DNA from: Gammaproteobacteria bacterium
Lineage (GTDB): Bacteria; Pseudomonadota; Gammaproteobacteria; SZUA-152
Direction: 5' to 3'
Assembly: GCA_011321815.1 (NCBI GenBank)
Contig: DROS01000031.1
Location: 1 to 64,000, forward strand
DNA length: 64,000 bases
Shown here: positions 43,895 through 52,842 of the stretch, one piece after another
How positions within the stretch are numbered: position 1 is the first letter of the stretch
How the letters are laid out: each line of letters opens with the position of its first letter
Program-made: the position numbers and the translations under genes
Notes under the pieces: model-generated
What the model was told of the DNA's origin: nothing
Database searches by the model: none
Seen by the model: the letters and a program-made list of their open reading frames with translations, nothing else

Positions 43895-44314
43895 ATGCAA
43901 AATTCAATTAAAAAAACCGTTTATTTGTGGGTAATGTTACTGGCTGCTTTTGGCTTGATGGCATGTGAAGAAAAACAACAGCGCGCCGCACCTGCGGGGG
44001 ATTATGCCGTGCTGGAACAGCTGGCAGAGGCTTACCGCAAGGTCGGGGAGAATTACCCCGTGCAGCCGCGGGCCATGCCCCCCAAGGGGCGCAAGGAATT
44101 TCTGAACAAGGTTTTTGCGCAAGCCGGTTATAATTATTCGGCAACGTTGATGGCAATGGCGCAGTCTGCCACTGATAGCAGCAATCAGGAGCAACGTGAT
44201 TTGGTGGAGTTGCTGTTGCTGCCGGTGAAGGGGGTGTCGCGTGAAGTGCGGGCCGATTTGTACGCCGCCGAGGAGCTGGAGGCAATGCAACGTTTGCAGA
44301 TAAATTTTCGCTAG
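43895..44314 (+). CDS. Small lipoprotein of unknown function
   Basis: The 139-residue product has a lipoprotein signal ending in FGLMAC, with the lipidated Cys at residue 21. The mature part is helical (YAVLEQLAEAYRKVGENYP, ATLMAMAQSATDSS). It is not recognised. I chose ATG 43895, which begins the signal. An upstream start overlaps the divergent zapE. The stop TAG is part of the CTAG target duplicated by the element that follows. Confidence 0.7.
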   Translation: MQNSIKKTVYLWVMLLAAFGLMACEEKQQRAAPAGDYAVLEQLAEAYRKVGENYPVQPRAMPPKGRKEFLNKVFAQAGYNYSATLMAMAQSATDSSNQEQRDLVELLLLPVKGVSREVRADLYAAEELEAMQRLQINFR

Positions 44315-44473
44315 GAGTCTGTTGGACTTAGGGAATCGTCGCGAGAGAAAACCATTTTGAGTCCATTTTTTTGATCGTTTGAGGCGAATATTGGATATAT
44401 TCAACGAAAAGGATCGAGAAAATGGGCCGAAATGGTTTTTTCGCAGTAGATTCACCCTAAGTCCGACAGACTC
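44315..44473. mobile_element. 159-bp miniature inverted-repeat element with CTAG target duplication
   Basis: The left end GAGTCTGTTGGACTTAGGG and the right end, read in reverse complement as GAGTCTGTCGGACTTAGGG, match at all but one position. The similarity continues with gaps across almost the whole element (AAAACCATTT, GATCG-type blocks), so it forms a long imperfect hairpin. CTAG at 44311-44314 and 44474-44477 flank it as a four-base duplication. No transposase is encoded. It should be moved by a transposase elsewhere in the genome. Family not assigned. Confidence 0.88.
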
Positions 44474-44559
44474 CTAGGAGTCTGTCCGGTGGCCTTGGCG
44501 TATTATCGCGCCACTAAAACCCGTTCGCGTTATCAAACTGTAAAACCCTTGGTTAAATC

Positions 44560-46743
44560 ATGAGTTCACAACACCGCTTTTTTGCTACGGCGCCCAAAGG
44601 GATGGAAGGCCTGCTGGCCGATGAACTGCGCCAACTGGGTGCGGCCAATGTGGGTGAGACCCGTGCCGGCGTGGGTTTTCAGGGGGATCTCAGTCGGGCA
44701 TACCGGGTGTGCCTGTGGTCACGCATTGCCAACCGGATATTGATGCCGCTGGCGAGTTTTCCTGCGGCTGATCCGGAACAGCTTTACGAAGGTGTGATGG
44801 CCGTCAATTGGACTGAACACCTGGCCGTGGACGGCAGTCTGGTGGTGGACTTCAGCAGCGTGCGCTCGGAAATCACTCACACCCAGTTCGGTGCACAAAA
44901 AGTCAAAGATGCCATTGTGGACCACTTTCGTCACGAGACCGGCGAGCGTCCTTCGGTGGACCGTGATACGCCGGATCTGCGCATTAACGTGTTCCTGTTT
45001 CGTGATAAGGCTACGGTGAACATCGACCTTTCCGGTGATAGTCTGCATCGTCGCGCTTATCGCCTTGAAGGTGCAGTGGCGCCGCTGAAAGAAAATCTGG
45101 CTGCGGGTATTTTGCAGCGTGCAGGCTGGGCGGACATTGCCCGGCAGGGTGGCGGGCTGGTGGACCCCATGTGTGGTTCGGGCACGTTGCCCATTGAGGC
45201 GGCGATGATTGCCGCCGATATTGCGCCGGGCATTGACCGGCCGTACTGGGGATTTTCCGGCTGGAAGGGGCACGATGCCGATTTGTGGGCCGCGCTGCTG
45301 GTCGACGCCCGCAAACGTCGTGACAAAGGTCTGAACGGATTACCGGTGATTCGTGGTTTTGACGCCAGTGGTCAGGCTATCGAAGCGGCGCAGGACAATG
45401 CCGCCCATGCCGGGCTTGCTGATTATATTGATTTTTCCCAACGCGCCATCAAGGATTGCGCATCCGCACCGGAAGGCCCGGCAGGGCTGGTGGTGGTCAA
45501 CCCGCCTTACGGCGAACGGTTGGGTGAGCATGAAGAACTCAAACCACTGTACAAAGAGCTGGGTGACTGTCTGAAGGCGCAATATGTGGGCTGGCGGGCA
45601 ACGCTGATTACCAGTGATGCAGAGCTGGGTAAATGCCTCGGTATTCGTGCGCGGCATATCAATACACTCTACAACGGCGCACTGGAATGCAAGCTGTTGC
45701 GCTTTGAGCTGGACGAGCGCTGGTTTATGAAGGCGCGCGGTGACCGTGCCGGCGAACCTGGCGCACAGATGTTTGCCAACCGTTTGCGTAAGAATCTCAA
45801 GCAATTGTCGCGCTGGCGCAAACAACAGTCCATCAGCTGTTATCGGGTCTATGATGCTGACATGCCGGAATACGCCTTTGCCATTGATGTATATGAAACA
45901 GTGGCTTCGGCACAAAGTACGCAGGATGCCGGGCGGTGGGTTATTGTGCAGGAATACGCCGCGCCTGCGTCTATTGATGTGCGCAAGGTGCGTGCGCGCC
46001 GTGAACAGGTGCTGGCAGTGTTGCCACAGGTGTTTGAAATACCCGAGGCGCAAGTGGTATTAAAAACCCGCGAGCGTCAACGTGGCAGCGGTCAATATGA
46101 AAAACAGAATGAGACACGCCGTTTTCATGAGGTGCGGGAAGGCCCATGTCGGCTATGGGTGAATTTTGAGGACTATCTCGATACGGGTTTGTTTCTGGAC
46201 CATCGCATTACCCGTGGTTTATTGGGTGAGCTGGCGGCAGGTCATTCGTTTCTGAATCTGTTTGCTTACACCGGCGTTGCCTCTGTACATGCGGCCCTGG
46301 GTGGAGCTGTTGCCACCACCACGGTGGATATGTCACGCACTTATCTTGATTGGGCGGCACGCAATATGGCCCTCAATGGCATTCGTGGCGAGGCGCATCA
46401 GATGATACAGGAGGACTGCCTGTTGTGGATTGACAAAGCCCTGCTGCGTGGTTTGCGTTTTGGCGTGATTTTTCTGGACCCACCCACTTTTTCCAATTCC
46501 AAACGCATGGAAAAGAATTTTGATATTCAACGTGATCATGTCGAGCTGATCCAAAAAACAGCGGCACTGCTGGAGCCGGGCGGGATATTGATTTTTTCCA
46601 ATAATTTCCGGCGTTTTAAAATGGACGCGAAAGGGTTGGGCGGGCTGGACGTGACAGACATAACTGCCAGCACACTGCCAAAAGACTTTGAGCGCAACGC
46701 TAAAATCCACCATTGCTGGAAAATCAGACAGGCGCCAAAATGA
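44560..46743 (+). CDS. rlmL: Bifunctional 23S rRNA methyltransferase RlmKL
   Basis: The 727-residue fusion has an N-terminal THUMP domain and the RlmL half, with catalytic NPPYGERLGE. The RlmK half has SAM loop LNLFAYTGVASVHA and catalytic LDPPTFSNSKRM. RlmL makes m2G2445 and RlmK m7G2069 in 23S rRNA. The fused form is typical of gammaproteobacteria. It begins 82 bases after the mobile element. The 179 bases to the peroxiredoxin hold no other gene. Confidence 0.96.
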   Translation: MSSQHRFFATAPKGMEGLLADELRQLGAANVGETRAGVGFQGDLSRAYRVCLWSRIANRILMPLASFPAADPEQLYEGVMAVNWTEHLAVDGSLVVDFSSVRSEITHTQFGAQKVKDAIVDHFRHETGERPSVDRDTPDLRINVFLFRDKATVNIDLSGDSLHRRAYRLEGAVAPLKENLAAGILQRAGWADIARQGGGLVDPMCGSGTLPIEAAMIAADIAPGIDRPYWGFSGWKGHDADLWAALLVDARKRRDKGLNGLPVIRGFDASGQAIEAAQDNAAHAGLADYIDFSQRAIKDCASAPEGPAGLVVVNPPYGERLGEHEELKPLYKELGDCLKAQYVGWRATLITSDAELGKCLGIRARHINTLYNGALECKLLRFELDERWFMKARGDRAGEPGAQMFANRLRKNLKQLSRWRKQQSISCYRVYDADMPEYAFAIDVYETVASAQSTQDAGRWVIVQEYAAPASIDVRKVRARREQVLAVLPQVFEIPEAQVVLKTRERQRGSGQYEKQNETRRFHEVREGPCRLWVNFEDYLDTGLFLDHRITRGLLGELAAGHSFLNLFAYTGVASVHAALGGAVATTTVDMSRTYLDWAARNMALNGIRGEAHQMIQEDCLLWIDKALLRGLRFGVIFLDPPTFSNSKRMEKNFDIQRDHVELIQKTAALLEPGGILIFSNNFRRFKMDAKGLGGLDVTDITASTLPKDFERNAKIHHCWKIRQAPK

Positions 46744-46922
46744 TGGCCGCAAAGCGAAATTAGATCTTTTCCAGGCTTGGGCGCGGGTGGTAGACTTCGG
46801 CATCCCGCTTGTAAAATACACGTATTTTTATGTGGTGATTTTGCCAGCGGTTCCACATATTATTTCTAACAACGTCTTTTGTTTGCGACAAAAAACAAAG
46901 ACAAAAAACTGAGGGTGTATAC

Positions 46923-47528
46923 ATGGGAGTTCTCGTAGGCCGCAAGGCACCAGATTTTACAGCCCCCGCCGTACTCGGCGATGGCTCGATTGTTGATGAA
47001 TTCAATTTTTCCAGTGCTACTGCGGGCAAGCCGGCAGTGGTGTTTTTCTACCCGCTGGATTTTACGTTTGTCTGTCCTTCCGAATTGATCGCTTTTGATC
47101 ACCGTCTCGATGAGTTCAAAAAACGCGGCGTGGAAGTGATTGGTGTTTCCATTGATTCTCACTTCACGCACAACGCCTGGCGTAACACCCCAATCAACAA
47201 AGGGGGCATTGGCCCTGTGGGTTACGCGTTGGTTGCCGACATGACCCACGGCATTTGCAAGGCCTATGATGTGGAAACCCCTGATGGCGCAGTGGCTTTC
47301 CGAGGGTCTTTTCTTATTGATAAAGAAGGTGTGGTACGTCATCAGGTGGTAAACGATTTACCGTTGGGCCGCAATATTGATGAAATGTTACGCATGATTG
47401 ATGCTCTGCAATTCCACGAAGAGCACGGTGAAGTCTGTCCGGCCAACTGGAAGGAAGGCGAAAAAGGGATGAAGGACACCCCGGATGGTGTGGCCGCATA
47501 CCTGGCGGAGAATGCCGACAAGCTGTAA
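46923..47528 (+). CDS. Typical 2-Cys peroxiredoxin
   Basis: The 201-residue AhpC/Prx1-type peroxiredoxin reduces peroxides with thiols. The peroxidatic Cys51 is in DFTFVCPSE and the resolving Cys172 in HGEVCPANW. LPLGRNIDEMLRMIDALQ and the GMKDTPDGVAAYL tail are family-typical. It is monocistronic: a clear terminator follows. No reductase gene (ahpF) is adjacent. Confidence 0.95.
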   Translation: MGVLVGRKAPDFTAPAVLGDGSIVDEFNFSSATAGKPAVVFFYPLDFTFVCPSELIAFDHRLDEFKKRGVEVIGVSIDSHFTHNAWRNTPINKGGIGPVGYALVADMTHGICKAYDVETPDGAVAFRGSFLIDKEGVVRHQVVNDLPLGRNIDEMLRMIDALQFHEEHGEVCPANWKEGEKGMKDTPDGVAAYLAENADKL

Positions 47529-47551
47529 AACAGGACCCTGGTTCTGTGTTT

Positions 47552-47581
47552 AAAAGGCCGGTCTGATGACCGGCCTTTTTT
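47552..47581 (+). terminator. Rho-independent terminator of the peroxiredoxin gene
   Basis: AAAGGCCGGTC and GACCGGCCTTT form an eleven-base-pair stem with the short loop TGAT, followed by a T run. It lies 24 bases after the stop. Confidence 0.93.
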
Positions 47582-47755
47582 ATGGCTCAATAAATTTAAT
47601 GACAGGTCGATAGTTCTGCACACGAATAAAAGTTTACACAGGGCATGGTCCTGACAATTGGCAACTGTGTTGAGGTTTCATGTGCCGGCACAGCCGGTAA
47701 GGCTCTGCCTGTTAACCGTGCTGGATTTTTCTGAACTGAAGGAAGAGACATTATT

Positions 47756-48919
47756 ATGAGCAAAAGCTGTAATATTCTGGCGGTGGATGATGATGCCCTG
47801 AATCGAGGTGTTATCGAACGCATTGTCGCCCGTAAGGGACACAAGGTGACATTGGCCAATGATGGCAAGGACGCTTTGCATCAAATCAGGAGAGGCGCAT
47901 TTGATCTGGTATTGCTGGATGTCATGATGCCTGGCATCGACGGGTCTGATGTGCTGCGGGAAATACGTCATCACTATTCCATGTCAGACCTGCCAGTCAT
48001 CATGGTTTCGGCATTGAGTGACAGTGACAAGGTGGTTGAATTACTGGAGCTGGGCGCCAATGATTATGTGACCAAGCCCATTGATGCAAAGGTGTTGCAG
48101 GCACGGGTAAAAACACAGTTAAGTGTTGTTACCGCAAATAAAAAGGTTTTTGCATTATCGGAGGATGCCAAACGGCGCAACAAACTGCTGCTGAATTTGT
48201 TTGGCCGTTACGTCACTGAAGATGTCGTGCGTAACCTGGTATCTTCACCGGAAGGCAGTAAAATTGGCAGTGAACTTGAAGAGGTCACGTTGTTATTTGC
48301 CGATATTCGTGGTTTTTCCAATGTGACCGAACGCTTGAGCCCTGAACATGTGCTGACGGTGCTGAACAATTATTATGATGTGATGATTGATGTGGTGAAT
48401 AAGTTTAAAGGCACCATTGATAAGCTCATGGGTGATGAAATGTTGGTGACTTTTGGTGTGCCGAAAACGCGCAATGATGACGCTGAGCGTGCGCTGGCCT
48501 GTGCATTATCAATGCAGTTGGCCATGAGTGAAGTCAATGAACGCAATCGGGCGCAACGTTTGCCGGAATTACAGTTGGGCATTGGCGTGAATACCGGTGA
48601 AGTCATGGTGGGCAACGTGGGGTCTGACAAGCATGCAAGTTTCAGCGTGGTGGGCAAGGAAGTGAATTTGACAGCCTCCATCGAAGCACATGCGAAAGGT
48701 GGTGAAATTCTGATTTCAGAAGCTGTTTTTATGGGCAGTGGCGTTAAAGTCTGGACCGATGGTAAGAGAGAACTGCGTCCCAAAGGGTTCTCTCATGGCA
48801 TTATGGTCTACCGCCTTACCGGCATGGATGGAAAATATAAACGGAGTCTGAATGTTGACGAAACCCGGGAGAATGGCTTGTCACCCGCATTGTCTGCTGG
48901 TGCAAATACTGGCACGTAA
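47756..48919 (+). CDS. Response regulator with class III nucleotide cyclase output
   Basis: A receiver domain (1-120) has acidic residues Asp11/12, phospho-acceptor Asp55 and Lys107. A class III cyclase domain (about 170-350) follows, with metal-binding Asp183 (FADIRGF) and Asp227 (MGDEMLVTFG) and the GVNTGEVMVGNVGS block. It should make cAMP or cGMP in response to a phosphorelay. The substrate-selecting Lys in DKLMGDE favours ATP, but this is inference. GGAAGAG precedes the ATG. No kinase is adjacent. Confidence 0.92.
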   Translation: MSKSCNILAVDDDALNRGVIERIVARKGHKVTLANDGKDALHQIRRGAFDLVLLDVMMPGIDGSDVLREIRHHYSMSDLPVIMVSALSDSDKVVELLELGANDYVTKPIDAKVLQARVKTQLSVVTANKKVFALSEDAKRRNKLLLNLFGRYVTEDVVRNLVSSPEGSKIGSELEEVTLLFADIRGFSNVTERLSPEHVLTVLNNYYDVMIDVVNKFKGTIDKLMGDEMLVTFGVPKTRNDDAERALACALSMQLAMSEVNERNRAQRLPELQLGIGVNTGEVMVGNVGSDKHASFSVVGKEVNLTASIEAHAKGGEILISEAVFMGSGVKVWTDGKRELRPKGFSHGIMVYRLTGMDGKYKRSLNVDETRENGLSPALSAGANTGT

Positions 48920-48962
48920 CGGGTGTTGTGTTACTGGAAAAAAACCGGTCGATGGCTGATTT

Positions 48963-49229
48963 TCAGTTGATACTACCTTGATTCAACAGGTCTTCACCGG
49001 TTTTGGGGGGCATTTGAAAGTAATAACCCTGTTCGGCTAATTGTCGCATAACATTGTTTACATCGGCCTGGGCCAGTTGGCGTTTGGCAGACAGTTCCAG
49101 GCTGATGACCAGTTCCAGGTGGCCCAGCATATCCAGCAGGGCTGGCGGCACACGGGAAAAATCATCTTCGTTTTCAACGTACAGATAATGGTCGGTTTTT
49201 TTATTGCCTTTGTAAATAGCGCACTGCAT
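48963..49229 (-). CDS. YcgL-family protein
   Basis: The 88-residue protein begins MQCAIYKGNKKTDHYLYVENEDD, matching the YcgL family, with DMLGHLELVISLEL and AEQGYYFQMPPK as further conserved blocks. It is a small alpha/beta protein of unknown role, found mainly in gammaproteobacteria. It is transcribed opposite to both neighbours. Confidence 0.88.
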   Translation of the reverse strand: MQCAIYKGNKKTDHYLYVENEDDFSRVPPALLDMLGHLELVISLELSAKRQLAQADVNNVMRQLAEQGYYFQMPPKTGEDLLNQGSIN

Positions 49230-49387
49230 AAGGGCTCCAATGAGGGTGTTTTGGCCGAAATCACGATGGGGGATTTTAGCGGAAACACCGGGGTCAATGC
49301 AGCAAATGTTTTGCTGCCATGCCTGTACAAAATTGCTGTGCTCGTCTATAGCTTAGACAGTGATGGGTAAGACAGGGGGAGGTTCTC

Positions 49388-49858
49388 ATGGCAGTAGCAG
49401 CAACATTACGGGAGTATCTCAATCGCTGGGGTGTGGAGTATGAGCTGGTGCCCCATACGCATACCAGCAGCAGCCTGGAAACCGCAGAGGCAGCACATGT
49501 GCCCGGTGACAAACTTGCCAAATGCGTGATGACGGAAGACTACCGTGGTTATCTTATGGTAGTGGTGCCGGCCAGTCACGAGGTGGAGTTTTCCCGCCTG
49601 GACGAGCAGTTGGACCGCCGTCTGGAACTGGCTACCGAAGAAGAGCTGGCCGATATTTTTGTCGACTGCGAATTAGGCGCCATTCCACCCTTGGGTGAGG
49701 CTTACGGCATTGACGTTGCCGTGGATAGCCGTCTGGCCGCGTGTGATGATGTTTATTTTGAGGCGGGCGACCATGCTGAGCTGTTACACCTGCGAGGTGA
49801 AGATTTTCGTGATCTGATGGCCGGGGCCGAGCACGGTAATTACAGCCGGCATTTGTAG
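49388..49858 (+). CDS. YbaK/EbsC-type aminoacyl-tRNA deacylase-like protein
   Basis: The 156-residue protein has the YbaK/ProX editing-domain layout: VPHTHTSSSLETAEAAHVPGDKLAK, a conserved Lys near residue 42, and GAIPPLGEAYGIDVAVD near the active-site loop. Such proteins clear mischarged tRNA, most often Ala- or Cys-tRNA(Pro). A strong GGGGGAGG precedes the ATG. Substrate not assigned. Confidence 0.85.
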   Translation: MAVAATLREYLNRWGVEYELVPHTHTSSSLETAEAAHVPGDKLAKCVMTEDYRGYLMVVVPASHEVEFSRLDEQLDRRLELATEEELADIFVDCELGAIPPLGEAYGIDVAVDSRLAACDDVYFEAGDHAELLHLRGEDFRDLMAGAEHGNYSRHL

Positions 49859-49872
49859 TGTCACATCGGGTG

Positions 49873-50952
49873 TCAGGCGTTTTTCCCACGTCGTGCACGT
49901 ACAGCGGCGGCGAGTTCGTGTAACAGCGGCACACTGCTTTCCCAGTTGATGCAGGCATCGGTGATACTTTGTCCGAAGAGCATGTCCTGCCCCTCGGTAA
50001 TATCCTGTCGGCCTTCCTGCAGGTGACTCTCGATCATTGCTCCTTTGATGCGGGTGTCACCCGCAGCGATCTGTGCGGCCACATCCTGGCCCACCGCAAT
50101 CTGGCGCTGGTGTTGTTTGCTGCTGTTGGCATGACTGAAGTCAATCATCAGTCGTGGTGTCAGGTTATTCGCCTGTATTTCCTGTGAGGCGGCTTCAACG
50201 CTTTGTGCATCGTAATTGGGTTCACCATCACCACCGCGTAAAATAATATGACAGTCCGTGTTGCCGGTGGTGGTAAAAATTGCCGAGTGCCCGTCCTTGG
50301 TCAGTGATAAAAAATAATGTGGCTGGCTGGCGGCATGTATCGCATCAATGGCGATTTTGAGGTTGCCATTGGTGCCGTTTTTGAAACCGACAGGACAGGA
50401 CAGGCCGGATGCCAGTTCACGATGGGCCTGGCTTTCGGTGGTGCGTGCGCCGATGGCGCCCCAGCTGATGAGATCGGAAATATATTGGGGCGTAATCAGG
50501 TCGAGGTATTCAGTGCCCGCGGGTACACCCATATTATTGATGTCACACAACAGTTGACGGGCCAGACTCAATCCATGATTGATCTCGAAGCTGCCGTTGA
50601 GGAGCGGGTCATTAATCAGCCCCTTCCAGCCCACAGTGGTGCGTGGCTTTTCAAAATAGACGCGCATGATAATCAACAGGTCAGCGGCCAGTTCTTCACG
50701 TTGGGCTTTGAGAAGCGTGGCATACTCCAGTGCGGCTTTGGGGTCATGGATGGAGCAGGGGCCAATCACCACCAGCAGGCGATCGTCCTTCCCGTGCAAA
50801 ATATTGTGCACGGCCTGACGGGCCTGGGCCGTGGTTTGCATGGCCGCGTCGGAAATGGGGTGTTCCGCAATTACTGTTTTCGGCGCCACCACTTCCTTGA
50901 TGGCTTGGATACGTAAATCGTCTGTTTTGTATTGTGTCTGCATAGCGCACAT
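49873..50952 (-). CDS. 3-deoxy-7-phosphoheptulonate (DAHP) synthase, class I
   Basis: The 359-residue enzyme joins phosphoenolpyruvate and erythrose-4-phosphate at the entry of the shikimate pathway. Family blocks include LLVVIGPCSIHDPKAALEYA, MRVYFEKPRTTVGWKGLIND, SCPVGFKNGTNGN and LMIDFSHANSSK. It is of the AroF/G/H type. I cannot tell which aromatic amino acid inhibits it. It is convergent with the YbaK-like gene across 14 bases. Confidence 0.96.
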   Translation of the reverse strand: MCAMQTQYKTDDLRIQAIKEVVAPKTVIAEHPISDAAMQTTAQARQAVHNILHGKDDRLLVVIGPCSIHDPKAALEYATLLKAQREELAADLLIIMRVYFEKPRTTVGWKGLINDPLLNGSFEINHGLSLARQLLCDINNMGVPAGTEYLDLITPQYISDLISWGAIGARTTESQAHRELASGLSCPVGFKNGTNGNLKIAIDAIHAASQPHYFLSLTKDGHSAIFTTTGNTDCHIILRGGDGEPNYDAQSVEAASQEIQANNLTPRLMIDFSHANSSKQHQRQIAVGQDVAAQIAAGDTRIKGAMIESHLQEGRQDITEGQDMLFGQSITDACINWESSVPLLHELAAAVRARRGKNA

Positions 50953-51062
50953 GATATCGCTGTGAAATTAGCGGTGTATTGTCGCCTAAACCGTTCCCTT
51001 CGTCGAGTTTGTGATGCAATCAGGCTTCAGGCAGACTGCGACAAGCCGATGAGCCGGGAAGA

Positions 51063-51992
51063 ATGATGCGATTATGGATTTTGATAAAACAGCGGGCAGG
51101 GAATTACGGGCGGATACAGCTGGCGACCGGCCTGTGCCTGTTATCGGGTCTGCTGTTAAGTTTGCCTGCGCCAGCTTATCACCTGCCCAAATGGGAGTTC
51201 GGGCTGGGGGTGGGGGTATTGCGTATTCCCGCCTATCGTGGCGCCAGTGGCAGGAAGAATATCTGGTTGCCGATGCCATACATGGCCTACCGCGGGGATC
51301 GTTTTAAAGTGGATGAGGAAGGTATGCGTGGCGAATTGCTGCAAAAAAACCGGGTGCATCTGGATTTCAGCGTGGCGGGCAGTCTGCCGGTAGCCAGTGA
51401 CGGAGGGGCCCGCAAAGGCATGCCGGATTTAGACCCCATTGGTGAAATCGGTCCCTCGCTGAAATTTTTTCTGGGGCAGCAAGGTTACCGTCATAAAGGC
51501 TGGGAGCAACAATGGTGGCTGCATATGCCATTACGGGCAGCGCTGTCGGTGGGGAATCCATTGATTGGCCACCAGGGCTGGGTATTTTCGCCTTATTTTA
51601 ACTGGGTGTGGGTGAAGGGGGCGACGCATGCGCGTTGGCGCTGGAATCTGTCTGCCGGGCCTATTTTTGCAAGCAGGGAGTATCACGATTATTTTTATAC
51701 GGTGTCCACGCGTTACGTCGATTCAGACCGGCCTGCCTATGATGCAACGGCCGGGTACAGTGGCCGTCGGATGACGCTGGGGTTGTCAGTGAATTCCAAA
51801 AAATGGTTCGCGGGTGCTTTTGTACGCTATGACGATTTACGTGGGGCGGTGTTTGAGGACAGTCCGCTGGTGGAGACCCGCCGCTATCTGGCGGTAGGGG
51901 TAGGGGTTTCGCGGGTATTTATGCAGTCCAGCGAGCACGCGCCACATGCGCCTCACGCCGCAGGAACGTTGAACCCGGCAATCCCCTATTGA
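51063..51992 (+). CDS. MipA/OmpV-family outer membrane protein
   Basis: The 309-residue protein has a signal-type helix (LATGLCLLSGLLLSLPAPAY) and then the MipA/OmpV start WEFGLGVGVLRIPAYRGAS. Amphipathic strands follow to a C-terminal VGVGVSRVFM strand, but the terminal residue is not the usual Phe; an Ala/His-rich tail is added. Members scaffold murein enzymes or act as porin-like proteins. It is divergent from the DAHP synthase. Confidence 0.85.
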   Translation: MMRLWILIKQRAGNYGRIQLATGLCLLSGLLLSLPAPAYHLPKWEFGLGVGVLRIPAYRGASGRKNIWLPMPYMAYRGDRFKVDEEGMRGELLQKNRVHLDFSVAGSLPVASDGGARKGMPDLDPIGEIGPSLKFFLGQQGYRHKGWEQQWWLHMPLRAALSVGNPLIGHQGWVFSPYFNWVWVKGATHARWRWNLSAGPIFASREYHDYFYTVSTRYVDSDRPAYDATAGYSGRRMTLGLSVNSKKWFAGAFVRYDDLRGAVFEDSPLVETRRYLAVGVGVSRVFMQSSEHAPHAPHAAGTLNPAIPY

Positions 51993-52088
51993 ATGAACTT
52001 CTGGTAATGAACACTGAAGCGTGTTCCCCGCGTGATATCAAAAACCTGCACCATACTTGTCGTTATGCCCGTAACGCTGAAATAACAT

Positions 52089-52514
52089 TTACGGAAAAAC
52101 GATAGGGTCACTGATCAGATACCAGCGCTTGCTTTCGGGAAAGTACTTCCATTCCTGGCGCTGCTTCAAACTGCGTTCACGCAAATCATCGGTATTGTAA
52201 TAACGCAAGGTGATGGTTTGTTTCATGATCTGCTTTTGCTGGTCAAATCGTTGGTTGGATGATTCGTATTTGGTAACGCGGATATTCTCCATACTGGCGG
52301 GAATGCTGATTTCCTGGTTTGCCCCCCATTTGTGATAGGAGTAGGCGGCGTCAAACTTGGCCCAGCGCACGGCTTTTTCATAACCACGCAGGGTTTTGTT
52401 CAGATTGTCCATCATTTCGCCCTGAGTGGCGCAGGCGCTGAGCAGCAGGACAGCAAGGCTGAACCCGCACCAGCGCAGGAAGGATGGAAAGTGGTTGCGG
52501 TGTGCAATCGGCAT
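52089..52514 (-). CDS. Small lipoprotein of unknown function
   Basis: The 141-residue protein has a lipobox VLLLSAC with the lipidated Cys at 28. The mature domain has YEKAVRWAKFDAAYSYHKW and then a beta-rich half (ITLRYYNTDDLRERSLKQ, QEWKYFPESKRWYLISDP). It resembles small NTF2-like lipoproteins in layout. Not named. Confidence 0.7.
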   Translation of the reverse strand: MPIAHRNHFPSFLRWCGFSLAVLLLSACATQGEMMDNLNKTLRGYEKAVRWAKFDAAYSYHKWGANQEISIPASMENIRVTKYESSNQRFDQQKQIMKQTITLRYYNTDDLRERSLKQRQEWKYFPESKRWYLISDPIVFP

Positions 52515-52673
52515 GTGACGGCTTCCTTTATTTGGCGTGGTCGAAAATAATGGTTTTCCAACGGTGTGATAATGACGGGGAACGCTGTTTTGAATGATTC
52601 ATGGCCGTGCCCGCAAAATTCTGCGTCAGCGTAAACCGGCTAAATATCCAGATTGCCCCATCGGTTTCTCAAA

Positions 52674-52749
52674 GCCTAAATGTAGCATGAAGCGCGTTGA
52701 TGCGGGTTTAATCCCGGACGGGCGTGGATGAAAACCGGCAATGCCGGCC
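52674..52749. repeat. Intergenic palindromic repeat (GTAGCATGAAGCGC type)
   Basis: AATGTAGCATGAAGCGCG begins a 75-base palindromic stretch that ends in CCGGCAATGCCGG. From memory it resembles the GTAGCCCGGATGAAGCGC-type REP-like repeats of gammaproteobacteria. It is the main content of the 52515-52842 gap, besides the promoter element at 52784. Confidence 0.5.
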
Positions 52750-52783
52750 CCGAATGATTTGCGCTTCAAAACAAAAGATTCGT

Positions 52784-52789
52784 TATAAT
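52784..52789 (+). promoter_or_regulatory. -10 element for the six-repeat lipoprotein gene
   Basis: TATAAT lies 54 bases before the chosen start at 52843. TTGCGC at 52759-52764 is a possible -35 with a long 19-base spacer. Only the -10 is convincing. Confidence 0.5.
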
Positions 52790-52842
52790 CGGGCGTTGAT
52801 TGGTCAATAATACGCAGGGTGTTAAGGGAATTGTGTGCCGGG

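Noticed and set aside
45340-46053. A 237-codon open frame opposite rlmKL
   Set aside because: Antisense shadow; the + strand gene is certain and the antisense product has no motif.
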